Part shown: piece by piece, positions 1-11,428 of the stretch
Position numbering within the stretch: position 1 is the stretch's first letter
Layout of the letters: every line of letters starts with the position of its first letter
Assembly: GCF_032854445.1 (NCBI RefSeq)
Contig: NC_088301.1
Span: forward strand, 60,090,512-60,154,511
Reading direction: 5' to 3'
Length of the DNA stretch: 64,000 nt
Source of the DNA: Liolophura sinensis
Taxonomy: Eukaryota > Mollusca > Polyplacophora > Chitonida > Chitonidae
Position numbers and translations under genes: made by a program
The notes under the pieces: model-generated
What the model saw: the letters and a program-made list of their open reading frames with translations, nothing else
What the model was told of the DNA's origin: nothing
The model's database searches: none

Positions 1-743
1 CATTACCAGTATGCCTGCTGATTCTGAACATGGATGGAAAGCGTGTGTAAAATTGGAGGGGTATTAAGAGATATAAAATGTCTCGAAATAAAGAAAAACG
101 CTTTTTCTTCACTACTCTTAAAGTCATAATCTTCATTTTAGAGTTCTGTTTCTGTATTCTGTAAGGTCTTTTTTTCTCTCCTCTTCTAGCCTAATTATTC
201 TCAAAGTTAGTTCCAGTCCAATCATGTTAAGGTTTATTTACTCTTATCTACTGGCTCAGTTATTCCCAAAGTTGATGTACAGCTCACCCAACATGCAAAG
301 AGTAGAATGTCATAAATTCAGTGGTTATACACATGTCCATATGAATTACCTTAACAAGCAGGTTAGTTAAAATTGATGCTCTTATTAACATTTTTGTTTT
401 TCACAGGGAATACAGGGAATTTGTAGATTTCCCTTCTCTCACTGATGGTGTGTCCTTGGTGACAATTATAGTCGAAAGTGCTTGTGTGGTTCATGGAAGA
501 TCATTTGTTATCTGTGAATATGATGTGCAGATCTCTGTGTCACATGTGGGAAAGTTCATCAGTGACACCGTGGAGGTTGTTGGTTTTGCCTGTGCAGTCT
601 AACTCTCTCCACCCATGAAACTGTGAATAAGTGAAAAACTCTTCGAACTTTTGGCAAAACTCAACTAAATAAATAAATTAATAAGTAGTATATGGAGTTA
701 ACAAATGATATGCTATTATTGTATGTTTTACACTTTTCTGCAG
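1..743. other. Intron or 5' flank upstream of the FBXO7-like F-box exon
   Basis: No coding exon recognised. An acceptor-like site near 408 opens a frame running to about 601, but its second half is SINE-derived sequence, so I do not call it an exon. The expected FP-domain exons of FBXO7 are not visible and probably lie upstream of the window. Confidence 0.4.
525..690 (+). mobile_element. Degenerate tRNA-SINE 3' body
   Basis: The stretch contains a diverged copy of the SINE body shared with the copies near 20.1 and 26.3 kb: 'gtcacatgtgggaa', a pyrimidine-rich 'ctctctccacccatgaaact', then 'ataagtgaaaaactcttcga' and an AAAT-type tail. The tRNA-like head is not recognisable. It lies upstream of the F-box exon. 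Confidence 0.5.
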
Positions 744-867
744 CTTGTAATTTTGAAACATTTGGATGTTGGAAGCCTGTTGAAGGTTGCTGCGGTATCA
801 AAGTCCTTAAATAAACTGGCCAAAGATCCTTGGCTGTGGAGAAGACATTACCTTCTGTATTGGCCCA
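744..867 (+). CDS. FBXO7: FBXO7-like exon: F-box helices
   Basis: Acceptor 'tttctgcag' ends at 743; donor GTGAGT begins at 868. The exon enters in phase 0 and leaves one base over. It encodes 'LVILKHLDVGSLLKV' and 'DPWLWRRHYLLYWP', the SKP1-binding part of the F-box. Confidence 0.85.
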
Positions 868-3800
868 GTGAGTCCTTCGTAAAGTTTATATAAATGAAAC
901 TTATAAGTTCTGGAATGAAAAGATACATTAAGATTGCTTAAAGATAGTATTCACTATAACTACTGTCTCAAAATTTGATGGATCAAACAGTGAGGAACTA
1001 ACTGTTGGAAGTTCACTTTATACAATTTAAAAAAAAACAGTGCTTATGGTTCATTACTTTAATAAAGATATATAGATTTCTTAATTTTCTTATTTTATGT
1101 TTGTATTTTAGAGAGAAGTGATAACAGCCTAAATCAGGACTGGTATGAGGTAAAATGGTCAATTTTTTGTTGTATTGAAATATCAGTTCTTTAACATTCA
1201 TATAATCATATACATTGACTTTAGTAAATTAAATACATGTATAAATACAATTTGAAAGCATTGGTCTTTTCTTTAAAATGTATATAAAATGTGAAATGTT
1301 GTGTCTTTGATAACATGATGGGTGTAGAAGACATAATCTTTGATTCAGGAAGCTGAGGCGGTATTAAAGGTTGGTAGTTTGCCCTAGCATGTAACTGATA
1401 GATCAAATCAATCCAAAAATAGTATTTTTCCACATTTTTTTTTTACAATTTATTAACATATAATGTATGAGTGTGTTTGTAATCAGGTGAAACTATTGGT
1501 ATTGATATAGATGGTTCAACCACCTGAAAATGTGCTAGTGTTCATTTCTGTCAATTTGATGCAGTTTTGGACTGATTCAAGTCTTCATTTAGGAATTAAG
1601 GAAGTTATGCATCAGAACACCAAATGAACAGGATTTTTATCTCGCTACTTTTAAGCCTTGTCATACATGGTGAAAAGTAACTTGTCTTCTGTTTTATGAG
1701 AATTCTTTGACATACTGTTGTTTTAGTACACTGTTTTGATTGAGCCACACAGTCGCAAACATTCACTTGTCTTATTCATAGTCATGTAGTACCTGACCCA
1801 TTATCTAAAGACTGATGACCCAATCAGTTTGTTGTAAATGATGACTGCTAAGGTAGATGTGTCGATGACTTTCAGTCTGACACACTCCGTTTCAGTGATG
1901 GGCGAAATCCCTGTATCATTGCATCGCCTCCTTTAAGATGCTTTGATAAAACAATGAGTTTTAGGTTGCAACAGGGTTAAGGTAAAATCTGATGGTAGTG
2001 TATAGATTTGATATTTGGGAAAATGGCACATAACATGGTTAACTTAATCCTCATTGTAATCACAATGTATGTATACATGTGCACGTAGCCTCCCTGTCAC
2101 CTGGTGTATCAAAACATAATGACACATAAAACTGCCCTAGGCAACCCATGAAATGAAGATAGTAGGCCATTTAGGCCTTTTATAATCAACTTGACAATTA
2201 ACTGCACATAGTTTGAGCAAAATGACATGCTGAGTGTTTTGTCATAGAATAGTATTATATTATAATAATGATATAGAGACATACCACTACATGATTCAAG
2301 TCATTACATGACATGTTTATATCACCACCTAATCTAATATCACCCTTACCTTTAGGGAGTTGAACAGGCCTGATGAAAAAAGCCATGCACTATTTTGTAA
2401 GCTTTGTTCTAATAATGTTAGTTTCCCCATTTCACGCCATCAGCTGCCTGGCATATTTGGCCATCTTTAAAAATTATTTGTTGAGTTTATCCTGACTCTG
2501 TCAAACAAAATGTGGTAATTCAGGACAAAGTTTGTGGGGATTTTTTTTATCTCACTAATGAAAAAAATAAGGACATTAAGGACTTTTCATATTCTAATCT
2601 TTCCTTTCACTTAAGTATGAAAAACAAATTCAAAATGTAAATACATTAAATTTAACAAAAAGTATAACAAAGGCAGTTGTATTTTCTTAGTTTCTCCTGA
2701 GTAAACAAATTAACTCTTTGAAAGGGATTGCCTGCTTTGAATAGATATGCTAGTAGTTACTGGTAATTGCCTTCTGCTCACATTTGTGTCTAAACTGTGC
2801 ACCACTCAGTCTGCCTTATATACATTTACATGTGAATATAACCACAGTCTAATCACCCCACTGGGATGCCATTGTGGGAAATGTTTATAAACACATTCCA
2901 ACAGGTTTTCCTCAGAACTGTCAAGATAAGACATGGGCAATATTATTTTTTAGATTTTAGTAGGTTGATCTGTTCACATTTTAACTGGAGGTGGGATAAT
3001 TTTGATCAAAATTAATTTGCAAACTAATTAATGACTAATTTTGTCACACAGGAGGCTCCTCAATACATTTTAGTAATTTTCTCCCTTGTTTGTTTCTGAG
3101 AAATACTTTTATTTCTGGCAGTGTTTTTAAATTTTGGACTCATGTTGGTGAATATGTAAACTAAAAATGGTTCGACAGATTTTAAAGGGATTGAGAAAAT
3201 AGGAATAAAAATCTGAATGAAATCTAGAGTAGGGCCAGTGAGGATCACTAAGGTTATGCCCAATAGACAGAGAAGGCCTCATAGGCTTGTGATGTCTACA
3301 TTTCAAGATGGGTATCATATCTAGCTCATATTGTCATGTTATTTTCAAGAGATCTGATGATACAGACGAGGTTAAACTTGTTTATCCAAATTATCTACTG
3401 TAATAGCACATTTATTAAGAAAACTGGAAATAGGGGATCAAAATTTTGAAAACAGTATGCTTTCATGTACATGTACGCAATGTACAGGCCATCATTGGAC
3501 TATCAAACTTCAATTCTGCCAAGGCAGCATCAGTCTGTCCCAACACTGACAATATGTTTACAGGAAGAGATGATTGTAAATAATTTATAAAACAAAATTG
3601 TCATATTTGAAAACCCATTTTCCTCAAACAAGACCAAAGATAACCTCCCAATGACTAGTTTGGAAAGAAATCTTCCAATTATATAGAGCTGGTGAAAAAT
3701 CAAAACAGTATACTAAAATTTAATTTTCAGAAATGTCTTATTGATTAAGTGAGTCTATTTTTCACTTTAAACTGTTACAAAACTTCACTGTTATGTTTTT

Positions 3801-4848
3801 AGGCAATGAAAATGACAAAGACTGGGAGAACATGTTTATAGTCATATCTAAGGTTTAGAAAAACAGTTGAACGTACCCTAATTCCTCAACTTTTTCGCAT
3901 ATAAAAGAACAACATTCTGTGCAATTTATGTATCTTTTTTTTATTAGATTTTGGACAAAACTGCATTGGTTGGATTGGCAGATTTCAGGGCTTCATAAAA
4001 AATAAAATTTTTATTGTTCTACACAGAATAATGCGTTCAGAATATGCTTGAATAACACCTTGCATGTTGAAGAATTACAGTAATGCAATTTTTAATTTCT
4101 TCTTTTTTGTCCAACAAAGGTCTACAGAGTAGAATATAAACAGAGAAAGGATCTGAGGGAGAGATTAAAAAGGATGACCCCAGTTTTGCATCACCATCCC
4201 TTCTTCCCTAGAATCCATCCTATGTCAGACTTCATACCACCTCCTCCCACTTTTGTCGGTATTATTGGAGGAGAGTATGATCTCAATCCTAACTTTGGTA
4301 AGCTTACTTGATATCTCGCATACAGAATGTCTCCATTGCATTTATGCAATGTGTTGATGATTCCCATGTTGATGAAACAGAGCTGGCTATAGGTTTGAAG
4401 GTATTCATGTTTTTCGTAAATTTTTTTCAGGAGTATTTGTGCTTTGTTGGTTATGTTTACTTTTTAAAAAGGTAATATTTGATTGTTGTGAAGTGAGAAT
4501 ATTTCACTCATGGTATGGCAATCCTGTTTACCGCTGGAGGAAACCAAGTAGAGCCTGACCAACCTGTGCTATAAAATTGCACACGTAATGCTTACAGTCC
4601 ATCCATGAGTATGATGTTTGGCTTAATTGATGTTGACAGGTTTTCCTGATCCCGTATTTCCTGGAACAGGGCGACTTATTACACCAGAGCGTCACCCTCA
4701 ACTTCTTCAGCCTCGCTTTGACCCCATGGGATCTGACCCCGATATGAACATGTGCATTCCCACAAATCGGCCACGATCTCCCCAGCATGGTGGGAGGTAT
4801 GGGGGCGGACGACCCTTCTTTGGAGGGATGAACCCACGCTTTCTGTAG
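744..4848 (+). CDS. FBXO7: F-box only protein 7-like (FBXO7), 3' four exons
   Basis: FBXO7 is the substrate adaptor of an SCF (SKP1-CUL1-F-box) ubiquitin ligase and, through its PI31-like FP region, a proteasome-interacting protein (family knowledge). Four exons join in frame: 744-867, 1112-1149, 4120-4297 and 4640-4848, 549 nt giving 182 residues plus stop. Residues 1-42 are the C-terminal half of the F-box, with 'LDVGSLLKVAAVSK' and the 'DPWLWRRHY' helix. A linker 'DWYEVYRVEYKQRKDLRER' follows, then a proline-rich segment with the diagnostic 'GIIGGEYDLNPNF', and an Arg/Gly-rich tail 'RFDPMGSDPDMN...FGGMNPRFL' of the PI31/FBXO7 C-terminal type. The N-terminal ubiquitin-like and FP domains are outside the window or unrecognised. 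PI31 (PSMF1) shares the tail, but the F-box argues for FBXO7. Confidence 0.85.
1112..1149 (+). CDS. FBXO7: FBXO7-like 38-nt linker exon
   Basis: This short exon lies between 'tgtattttag' and GTAAAA. Joined to the flanking exons it keeps the frame and gives 'KRSDNSLNQDWYE', which runs into 'VYRVEYKQRK' of the next exon. The Asp-Trp followed by a basic helix after the F-box is typical of FBXO7. Confidence 0.75.
1150..4119. other. FBXO7-like intron, 2.97 kb
   Basis: AT-rich intron. I see no exon, RNA gene, tandem array or recognisable transposon in it. Confidence 0.6.
4120..4297 (+). CDS. FBXO7: FBXO7-like exon: proline-rich region
   Basis: Acceptor 'tccaacaaag' ends at 4119; donor GTAAGC starts at 4298. 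It encodes a basic helix, a His/Pro-rich stretch 'VLHHHPFFPRIHP' and 'GIIGGEYDLNPNFG', the hallmark of the FBXO7/PI31 C-terminal region. It leaves one base for a Gly codon. Confidence 0.88.
4640..4848 (+). CDS. FBXO7: FBXO7-like last exon: PI31-type tail
   Basis: Acceptor 'tgttgacag' ends at 4639; the stop TAG is at 4846-4848. The translation starts 'FPDPVFPGTGRLITPERHP', continues with 'RFDPMGSDPDMNMC' and ends in a Gly/Arg-rich 'GGRYGGGRPFFGGMNPRFL'. This type of C-terminus contacts the 20S proteasome in PI31. Confidence 0.88.
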
Positions 4849-5006
4849 TGTTTCATTTTTTGATCCAACAATTTGTCATTCTGCTGTGATATATATGACG
4901 CAAATATCAACCAAGGGAAGCTCCGAAAAGTAGCTTTTTGCTGCATTGTTACCAGAAAGTTTTGTTGCATGTTACATCAAAGTGTTGATCATTTGTATTT
5001 CTGAAG

Positions 5007-5012
5007 AATAAA
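5007..5012 (+). terminator. Polyadenylation signal of the FBXO7-like gene
   Basis: A canonical AATAAA lies about 160 bases after the stop codon at 4846-4848, with GT-rich sequence just downstream ('cgtgttatataatgtt', then 'ccagtggtgacttttgatg'). Confidence 0.7.
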
Positions 5013-5417
5013 ACGTGTTATATAATGTTACACCAGTGGTGACTTTTGATGTTTTGCCATACTGCTGTACTATTGCTGAGAAGTTACAGCCTCTGCCCAC
5101 TAAGCAGGAACCCTGGTTCAAACCCCAGTCGGGGCCTAATCTTAAAAGTTGGCAATATTGATTCTACTCCATTTTAGCACTGAACAGAAGCGGGTAAGCC
5201 TAATACTGATTAGCCCTGTGTTATTGCAATGTGGCTTGGCGTTTGATGCCTATGGAGGCAGTGATGTTTCATGATATAGTAGAATTGGGTCTGGGGAGCC
5301 TGCAACAAAGACACATCTGTTTTTCTTTTTATGAACAAATTGAGTTAAAAGTGACTTTAAACCTAAAGCACACACAGTCTTTAAAATTTAGTATGATTCC
5401 TATTTACTGAGATTACA

Positions 5418-6255
5418 TTGTAACAATGAGTGGTTGTTCCAACCTGGAGATAGGACATGTAACAACAGGGAAACTGTAGACTGGATGTTCCAACCTGGAG
5501 ATAGGGCATGTGACAACAGGGAAACTGTAGGCTGAATGTTCCAACATTGAGATAGTGCATGTAATAAAGGGGATGCTAGACCTGATGTACCAGCCTTGAG
5601 ATAGGGCATATGATAACAGGGAAACTAGACTGCATGTAACAGCAGAGAAACTGTAGACTGGTTGTTCCAACCTGGAGGTAGGACATGAAACAGCGGAGAA
5701 ACTAGACTGGATGTTCCCACCTAGAGATAGGGCATGTAACAACAGGGAAACTGTAGACTGGATGTTCCAAGGTGAGGAAAGGGCATGTAACAATAGGGAA
5801 ACTGTAGACTGGATGTTCCAGCCTGGAGACAGACCATGTGACAATAGGGAAACTAGAGTAGTCCTTCCAACTTAGAGATTGGGCATGTAACAACGCGGAA
5901 TCTTTGAACTGGATGTTCTATTCTGGAGATAGGGCATATAACAACAGGGAAACTGTAGACTGGATGTTCCAACCTGGAGATAGGGCATGTAACAACAGGG
6001 AAACTGTAGACTGAATGTTTCAAGGTGAGGACAAGGCGTGTAACAACAGGGAAACTTTAGATTGGATGTTCCAATCTGGAGATACACGTAAGGCGTGCAG
6101 CCACAGGAAAACGTGGACTGAATGTTTCAAGCCATAGGGGAACTCTAGTCTGACAACCAGGAGAGAGGGCACATAACAAGAGGGAGATTGCATGTTCCAA
6201 CCTGGAGATAGGGTGCAGAAAAACAGGGAAATTGTAGGCTGGGTGTTCTCATACT
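5418..6255. repeat. Minisatellite MS1, 51-bp unit, about 16 copies
   Basis: A tandem repeat of about 51 bp. Each unit carries 'tgttccaacctggagatagg', 'gcatgtaacaacagggaaac' and 'tgtagactgga'. Successive 'tgttcc' motifs at 5435, 5486 and 5537 fix the period. Later copies (after about 6060) are more diverged. Because 51 is divisible by 3 the minus strand stays open in 17-residue cycles, which explains the apparent ORFs there. It lies between the FBXO7-like gene and the Penelope relic. Confidence 0.92.
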
Positions 6256-6403
6256 AATATAGCACAACTTTACTGGATTCCAAAAATGTAAAAAATTCCC
6301 TTACAAAGTTTGCTGTATTGAGAGATCATGAAGCTGTACTACCAAACTTGAGCATCTACTCTCATAACGAAAGCACAAATAGAATTTTGGAAAAACTAAT
6401 GAT

Positions 6404-7160
6404 GTGCAAGTGCAAAAAAATCAGGTGTCAACCATGTGGATTCATAAAAACTCCAAACATCTCGCTGAGAAACAAGACGCCCAAATACATGTACTGTATA
6501 ACTACATCTCCACTTGGGATTTCTCTACTCTCTACACTATTATTCCTTGCAAAGATTTAATTTACACAATTTCATCACTAATTGTATGTGTGTTTAAAAA
6601 AATTGGTCACTGCTATATTAACAGCAAAGGCAACAAAGCCTTCAGTTCCACCGCATACAAGGGTTACTATTCATGGGATGTTTCGATGTTCATCAAGTTG
6701 TTGAATTTCCCATTAATAACTTTTACGTTAAATTCAAGGAAAACATATATCAAGGGTGTATTGATATTCTGATGGGTGCAAACTGTACCCCCACATTGGC
6801 TGATCTATACCTGTCCTCGTATCAATATTACCATAGAAACTGTTAAAGAGTAATCCTCACAAGGTCTAATGTTTCTGATTCACTAAGCGGTATATTGATG
6901 ATCTGCTTCCTTTAAACAAGTCAAATATAAGAAAGGCTGTAAATGATATTTACCTACATTTGCTGGATTTGTAATGAAACCACAGACTCTTCAGATGGCA
7001 CATCTTATTTGGACCTATATTTGCTCGAAGACCTTATGACAAGAGGGATAATTATCCTGACTTGAACAGCCACATACAGAAGGATCCAGCACATAGCATG
7101 CACATATCTGGCCTTATAGCATTTGCTAAATCCTGTGTGTCACTTGTCAGTTTCAGATAA
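6404..7160 (+). pseudogene. Penelope-like reverse transcriptase relic
   Basis: A decayed retroelement reverse transcriptase read in several frames. In order: 'STWDFSTLYTIIP' (about 6507-6545, the first catalytic Asp region), 'YINSKGNKAFSSTAYKGYY' (about 6616-6672), 'LMGANCTPTLADLYL' (about 6765-6810, the usual IPMGTNCAP-LADL motif), 'YIDDLLPLNKSNIRKAV' (about 6890-6940, the catalytic Tyr-x-Asp-Asp box) and 'TTDSSDGTSYLDLYLLED' (about 6975-7035). This motif order is that of Penelope-like elements. At least two frameshifts and a stop disrupt it, and no GIY-YIG endonuclease is visible. Family level is fairly secure; the subfamily is not determined. Confidence 0.7.
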
Positions 7161-7234
7161 TGTAACAAGTTATTACTGCAAAAAGAAGTGTCAAAGTTAT
7201 TCAATCAAACACGTTAAGTTTTGCGATGATTATC

Positions 7235-7325
7235 ATTTTCTTGTAAGTAAACATGAGTGTCCGTGTGCTTCATGATTGTTTCTAATTCTGCTTAACCTGG
7301 GGCTGTAGCTAGTGGGGGGGGTATC
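7235..7325 (+). repeat. Interspersed repeat fragment
   Basis: 'cttgtaagtaaacatg' followed by 'tctaattctgcttaacctgg' is repeated with changes at 19769-19835 ('cttgtaagtaaacatgga...tctaattccacttaacttga'). Two copies 12 kb apart show a dispersed repeat family; I cannot classify it. Confidence 0.5.
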
Positions 7326-7569
7326 ACGTTGAAGTGGATCAGAGAAAAGAACTTTCAGCAATCTTACCATATCATATCAACAGAAACTTATTGACAACAT
7401 TTTTTGTGAAAATTAAAAAAAATAAATGGGGTGGGGGGGTGAGGTTCACTGTTAGGCGCTTAGGCATTAATAAATACAAAGTATATTAAGAAACTGTAAT
7501 CCAAACATTTTGTCATCTTTACATAACGATAATAAAATGCAAAAACACAGAGTGAACAAAACTGTACAT

Positions 7570-7642
7570 TGGCCGATATGGGGCTCGAACCCATGACATT
7601 CGCGTTATTAGCACGACGCTCTGCCGACTGAGCTAACCGGCC
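7570..7642 (-). tRNA. tRNA-Ile (anticodon AAU)
   Basis: The reverse complement folds as a complete 73-nt tRNA. The acceptor stem is GGCCGGT / ATCGGCC with one G-U pair and discriminator A. The D arm is GCTC...GAGC. The anticodon stem is TCGTG/CGCGA with loop CTAATAA, giving anticodon AAT. The T arm is ATGGG-TTCGAGC-CCCAT. A and B boxes are intact and there is no intron. A TTTT Pol III terminator lies about 11 bases past the 3' end on the minus strand. It lies between the Penelope relic and the CFAP92 5' flank. Confidence 0.9.
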
Positions 7643-7649
7643 GTTCATA

Positions 7650-10600
7650 ATTCACGTAAAAATTCTATGGGAAAATTACAATTTGTTGTATGAATCTCCG
7701 GCGATGACACTTTGTTCCACAATACAACAAATATTACAATATTCCAAGCACGACAATTTCGATAATTGCCTTATCCGCGCAAAGTTACTTTAATATATAG
7801 ACGTTTATCTCTTCTTTGGAGTCTCCAGACAGTGCTCACGGTGCTAAATGCTTTAACCAACTTTCGTTTAGCTTGAATTCATTCGTGTGTTTAACAAATA
7901 TATCTGTCATCAATTAATGCTGGGAAGAGCTCTGCCCAGTTTGGATTTAAATCCTGAGCTCAACCAGCTTATCTTCATTCCCCTTAGCTCACATAGTTTT
8001 AAAAACCTTGTCAAGTGCATTCAACTTGCAAGCGACAGCGCGGAGGTGATTTGTGTTGTAGCAACAGACCATTTAACAAATCATATTCCTCCGAGTTAAA
8101 GTTAGCAACGATTCAGTAAACTTAAATTGTTTGCAGTAAAAGCTTTTTCGTTTCTCTTACTTCTATATTGTGATTCTTTTTTATTGATATAAGATATGGC
8201 ACGATATGGTCTTTATTTATTCGTTTTTTGCCTTAGAGCTATTTTTCTTATCGGATCGATACGGTTGTTAACTTAGGTGTAAATAGGTTCGAACATGTGC
8301 CAGGGTAAGTGTCTACAGGCGACACAGGACGCCGCCGTGAGTAGAAGGCAGAAAATAGGGAAAGTAACTGACTGGGTTGATAAAGCGGTAAGAAATAAGG
8401 GGTTTTGTATAAGACTGTTTTAGACCGGTTACATTTTATATGGATCGTTTTTCTAGGAAAGTTTCCAAAAGTTTTAACTGCGGGTCACATGATCGTCATT
8501 TATCTTGTCACCAACCCACTGCACTCACGGGTTGTAACAGTGCCCTGGGTTTATACTTTTAACTTGTAAGCGAGCGACGTATGCACTTCAGACTCAGTGG
8601 CCATAAGATGTAGGCCTACCTCCCATTCCTACCATCAGATAATGTACGCGAATCACATCGTCAGTGTATGGATAGAAAAAAAAAGTTATTGTTATGGGTA
8701 ATCGATATATATCACAATATATATTGCCACTGGTGTTCACATTAGTCACATTAGTTGTGAACTTGTAAGATGACGATTTCAAGGGTCCTGATATAATACA
8801 TGTACTTGCATGCAGTGTTACCTCTGTCAGGTAATTAATTATAAGCTTGCAATATCAAATACAAACTCTGTGTTAGCCCTGTAATCGAGTGTGATTTAAT
8901 CTTGTAGATATTAGGCATAATGTAGCGCAACATACTACTACACCTTCACTAATCCTGCGGGATAGAGGTACACAACGTTCTATTTGATTTTCTTGGAGTA
9001 GTGCCAGAGTTTTGCCAACTCACATCTCAGTCACTTTTCTCATGTCTCCTGCAAAAGTACAGACCTACACAAATATTCAATTACGGGGACCACACCTTCA
9101 TTCCTTAGGACATTGCCAGCTTTGAAGATCATTGCCCCATGTTAAACCGAATCCAACCTGTAATGGCGACCATGTCCCATGTGTAAGCAATGACCAGTGA
9201 CTTTCGTAGCATTTTACCTTGTTTAAATTTATGCAGAATTGAATTAGTGACTTTTGACGACTCAGGTTGACCATTTTTTGGCAAGTAGTTTCATCTTTGT
9301 CAGTGGAATATTGCAGCTGTTGTAGGCTCAAAATGAGCTTAATTAAGGCAGCTTCACAGGGGAGGAGATTTAGTTTAAATTCACCACAGCCATCATGACG
9401 GATAGATTTCTTTTTAACATGGGGCGATGATCTTTGAGGTGGGCAATCTCCTAAATAATGAAGGTGAGGCTGCTAAAATTGTAGGGCGCATATTTGTGTT
9501 GGTTTGTACTTTGGCAGGAGGCATGAGAAAAGTGCCCGAGGATCAAGTTGGCAGAGCTCAGGCACTACTCCAAGAATCAAATACAATGTTGTTTAGCTCT
9601 ACCCTGTAGTCTTAGCAAAGGTGTACTGGGATGTGGAGCTAGGTGTAGTAAGACTTCGGATACTGGGCCCTCTTTCACAAAACTTTGTGAATCAATTTTT
9701 CTTAAGTTTCCTCTTAAATTATGGCACTATAGCCTAGACAACATCTTTTATGAAAAAAGTTACAAGAAATACCTGAACATGCTAGATATCATTATCAGAA
9801 GATAGAGGTGGTTATAGGCCTTAACCTGTCAAAGGTAGCTGGATTTAAGCTGTTGGGCAGAATCCTCATCTTGGCTTCTAACAACAACTTCCATATTGGC
9901 TCGTTCACTGATACCACCAGGACCTTAACCAGTGAGGTCGCAAGTTTCAGTCTCACTCTATTTTTTCAGCAGTGGCTTTAAAGTGCTACTTTAGTCCTGA
10001 GAGAAACTAGGCGGAAATATTAAAATGATATGAGCCATACCCTTGGGAAAAGAGCTGTTACCTCGGTTCATAAACATTTAGGACGTATAACACTATTTAA
10101 CCCCTATAGAGTCCTCAGAAACAAAATCTTTGGATTCTGTGAAATTTTCCTGATGTGACATGAAGTGATAATATTACTTACATGTGACGCTGGCAGATGT
10201 GATGTTGAGTAACACAGTTATGCAGGAATTAAGTCATGGATGTTTCAAAAACAACATCATTTGTTGCCATACGTCAGCGATGGGCTACGCCAAGTGATCT
10301 TACATGCTATCATACCAGTCAAAATCGGAAATGACAAAAAGCATTTGTTTCCGTGTCATCCTCGTAAACTAATGATCAGCAGTTGTAATACATTGCAATT
10401 TTTGTACAGTTTAGGATAGCAGTTGAGACTTTTCAATCTTTAGTATTTAACCGTGCTTTCATGACATACATGTACAAAGTCTTCATAGTGTAGTAGCTCT
10501 TTAAGTAAAGAAGTTTGTCAAATACCTGAAGGTGGGTGGTTTACTCCTGACACTTGAGTGTGCTTTATCCATGAACCCAATTGTAAACATGGCTTTAAAC

Positions 10601-10997
10601 ACCAATTATATATCAATGAGTCAATGAATCAATAAATTTGATTGATTAAGAATGTCACAGAGTTTGAATGTCATAGATGTGGTCTCATTTAAGTCAGAGT
10701 CAGATGGGCGAGATAGACTGTAGTCTCTTTCTGAGGTCTCACCTACATGGAACTACAGCGCTGTCCAAACAATGCAGCTTTTACAGCTGAAAGTGACAAG
10801 GGCTCTCGTTCAGTGGGACTCTATACATTCAGTTCGAGTACATGTCATAGATAAGGAGTTAAAACTGCTTTTGAATTTCAATGCCTTGTTTAGTAAAATT
10901 GACCCATGTGAACTCAATAATTTGAACTAAATCCTTTTGTTTTTATGTATCGGTAATTGAAAAATCATTGAAATGTAATGAATGGTTTCTTTTCAAG
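7650..10997. other. Spacer / 5' region of CFAP92
   Basis: No coding gene recognised. It probably holds the CFAP92 promoter and a non-coding first exon. Two good donors follow a CpG-containing stretch: CAGG|GTAAGT at 8305 and GCG|GTAAGA at 8388. A very degenerate SINE-like tail ends near 10645. Transcript data would settle the first exon. Confidence 0.35.
8052..8065 (+). promoter_or_regulatory. X-box-like half site upstream of CFAP92
   Basis: 'tgtgttgtagcaac' matches 11 of 14 positions of the RFX X-box consensus RYYNYYATRRNRAC, with a perfect right half. A second 'agcaac' half site lies at about 8104-8109. RFX factors drive many ciliary genes, but the left half is poor, so this is weak. Confidence 0.18.
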
Positions 10998-11037
10998 AAT
11001 GGCAAGGGAGAGGCTGAACAAGCACAAGTAAAGGACA
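10998..11037 (+). promoter_or_regulatory. CFAP92 5' UTR in the first coding exon, with an in-frame uORF
   Basis: A plausible acceptor 'ggtttcttttcaag' ends at 10997, implying an upstream non-coding exon. An ATG at 10999 opens a 10-codon frame (MARERLNKHK) stopping at TAA 11029-11031. The main ATG at 11038 is in the same frame, two codons later, so the uORF may modulate initiation. Confidence 0.45.
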
Positions 11038-11428
11038 ATGTCTTCCACTAGAGATAATGCAATGGAAGGAGAAACGTCTCCGGAAGCGCTGGAGAATTCT
11101 GACCAAGTGGTCGATACAGAAGGAGAAAATAAAATCAAGGCTGAGGAGTCTGCCTCAGAGAAAGAAACGACTGCAAACTCCGAACCTGGTTCAAGACCAA
11201 CTAGCTCACAGTCTGCCAGCAAATATGATTCAAGGGAAGATGATGAGGCTTCAGGACGACAAGTTAGTGGAAAGAGTGAGGAGACACCTGAGAGACGACG
11301 ACCGAAAAGCAGTTGTAGTGGAGAGGTCATATTTACAGCAAAGAGAAAACAGAAGTCTAAGATTCCTCTTGCTCCAGGAGCTCACAATGTAACGTTCACT
11401 GTCACCATAGCACTTGCTATCCCATCAG
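11038..11428 (+). CDS. CFAP92: CFAP92 exon 1: acidic, Ser/Glu-rich N-terminus
   Basis: Start ATG at 11038, the first in-frame ATG after a TAA at 11029. It encodes a low-complexity Glu/Ser/Lys region ('MSSTRDNAMEGETSPEALEN') ending in a more hydrophobic 'NVTFTVTIALAIPSG'. Donor GTAAAG begins at 11429, phase 1. Confidence 0.75.

Noticed and set aside
409-601. Possible upstream FBXO7 exon after an acceptor-like site
   Set aside because: The second half is SINE sequence, the frame runs straight into a stop with no donor, and the peptide lacks FP-domain features.
4528-4970. Two minus-strand frames over the last FBXO7-like exon
   Set aside because: Antisense shadows of the coding exon with no family resemblance.
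5085-5160. A second tRNA gene ('ggttcaaacccc' B box)
   Set aside because: Only a B-box-like motif is present; no acceptor, D or anticodon arms could be folded. It may be a SINE fragment.
5413-5844. 143-codon minus-strand frame
   Set aside because: Generated by the 51-bp minisatellite, whose length is a multiple of 3.
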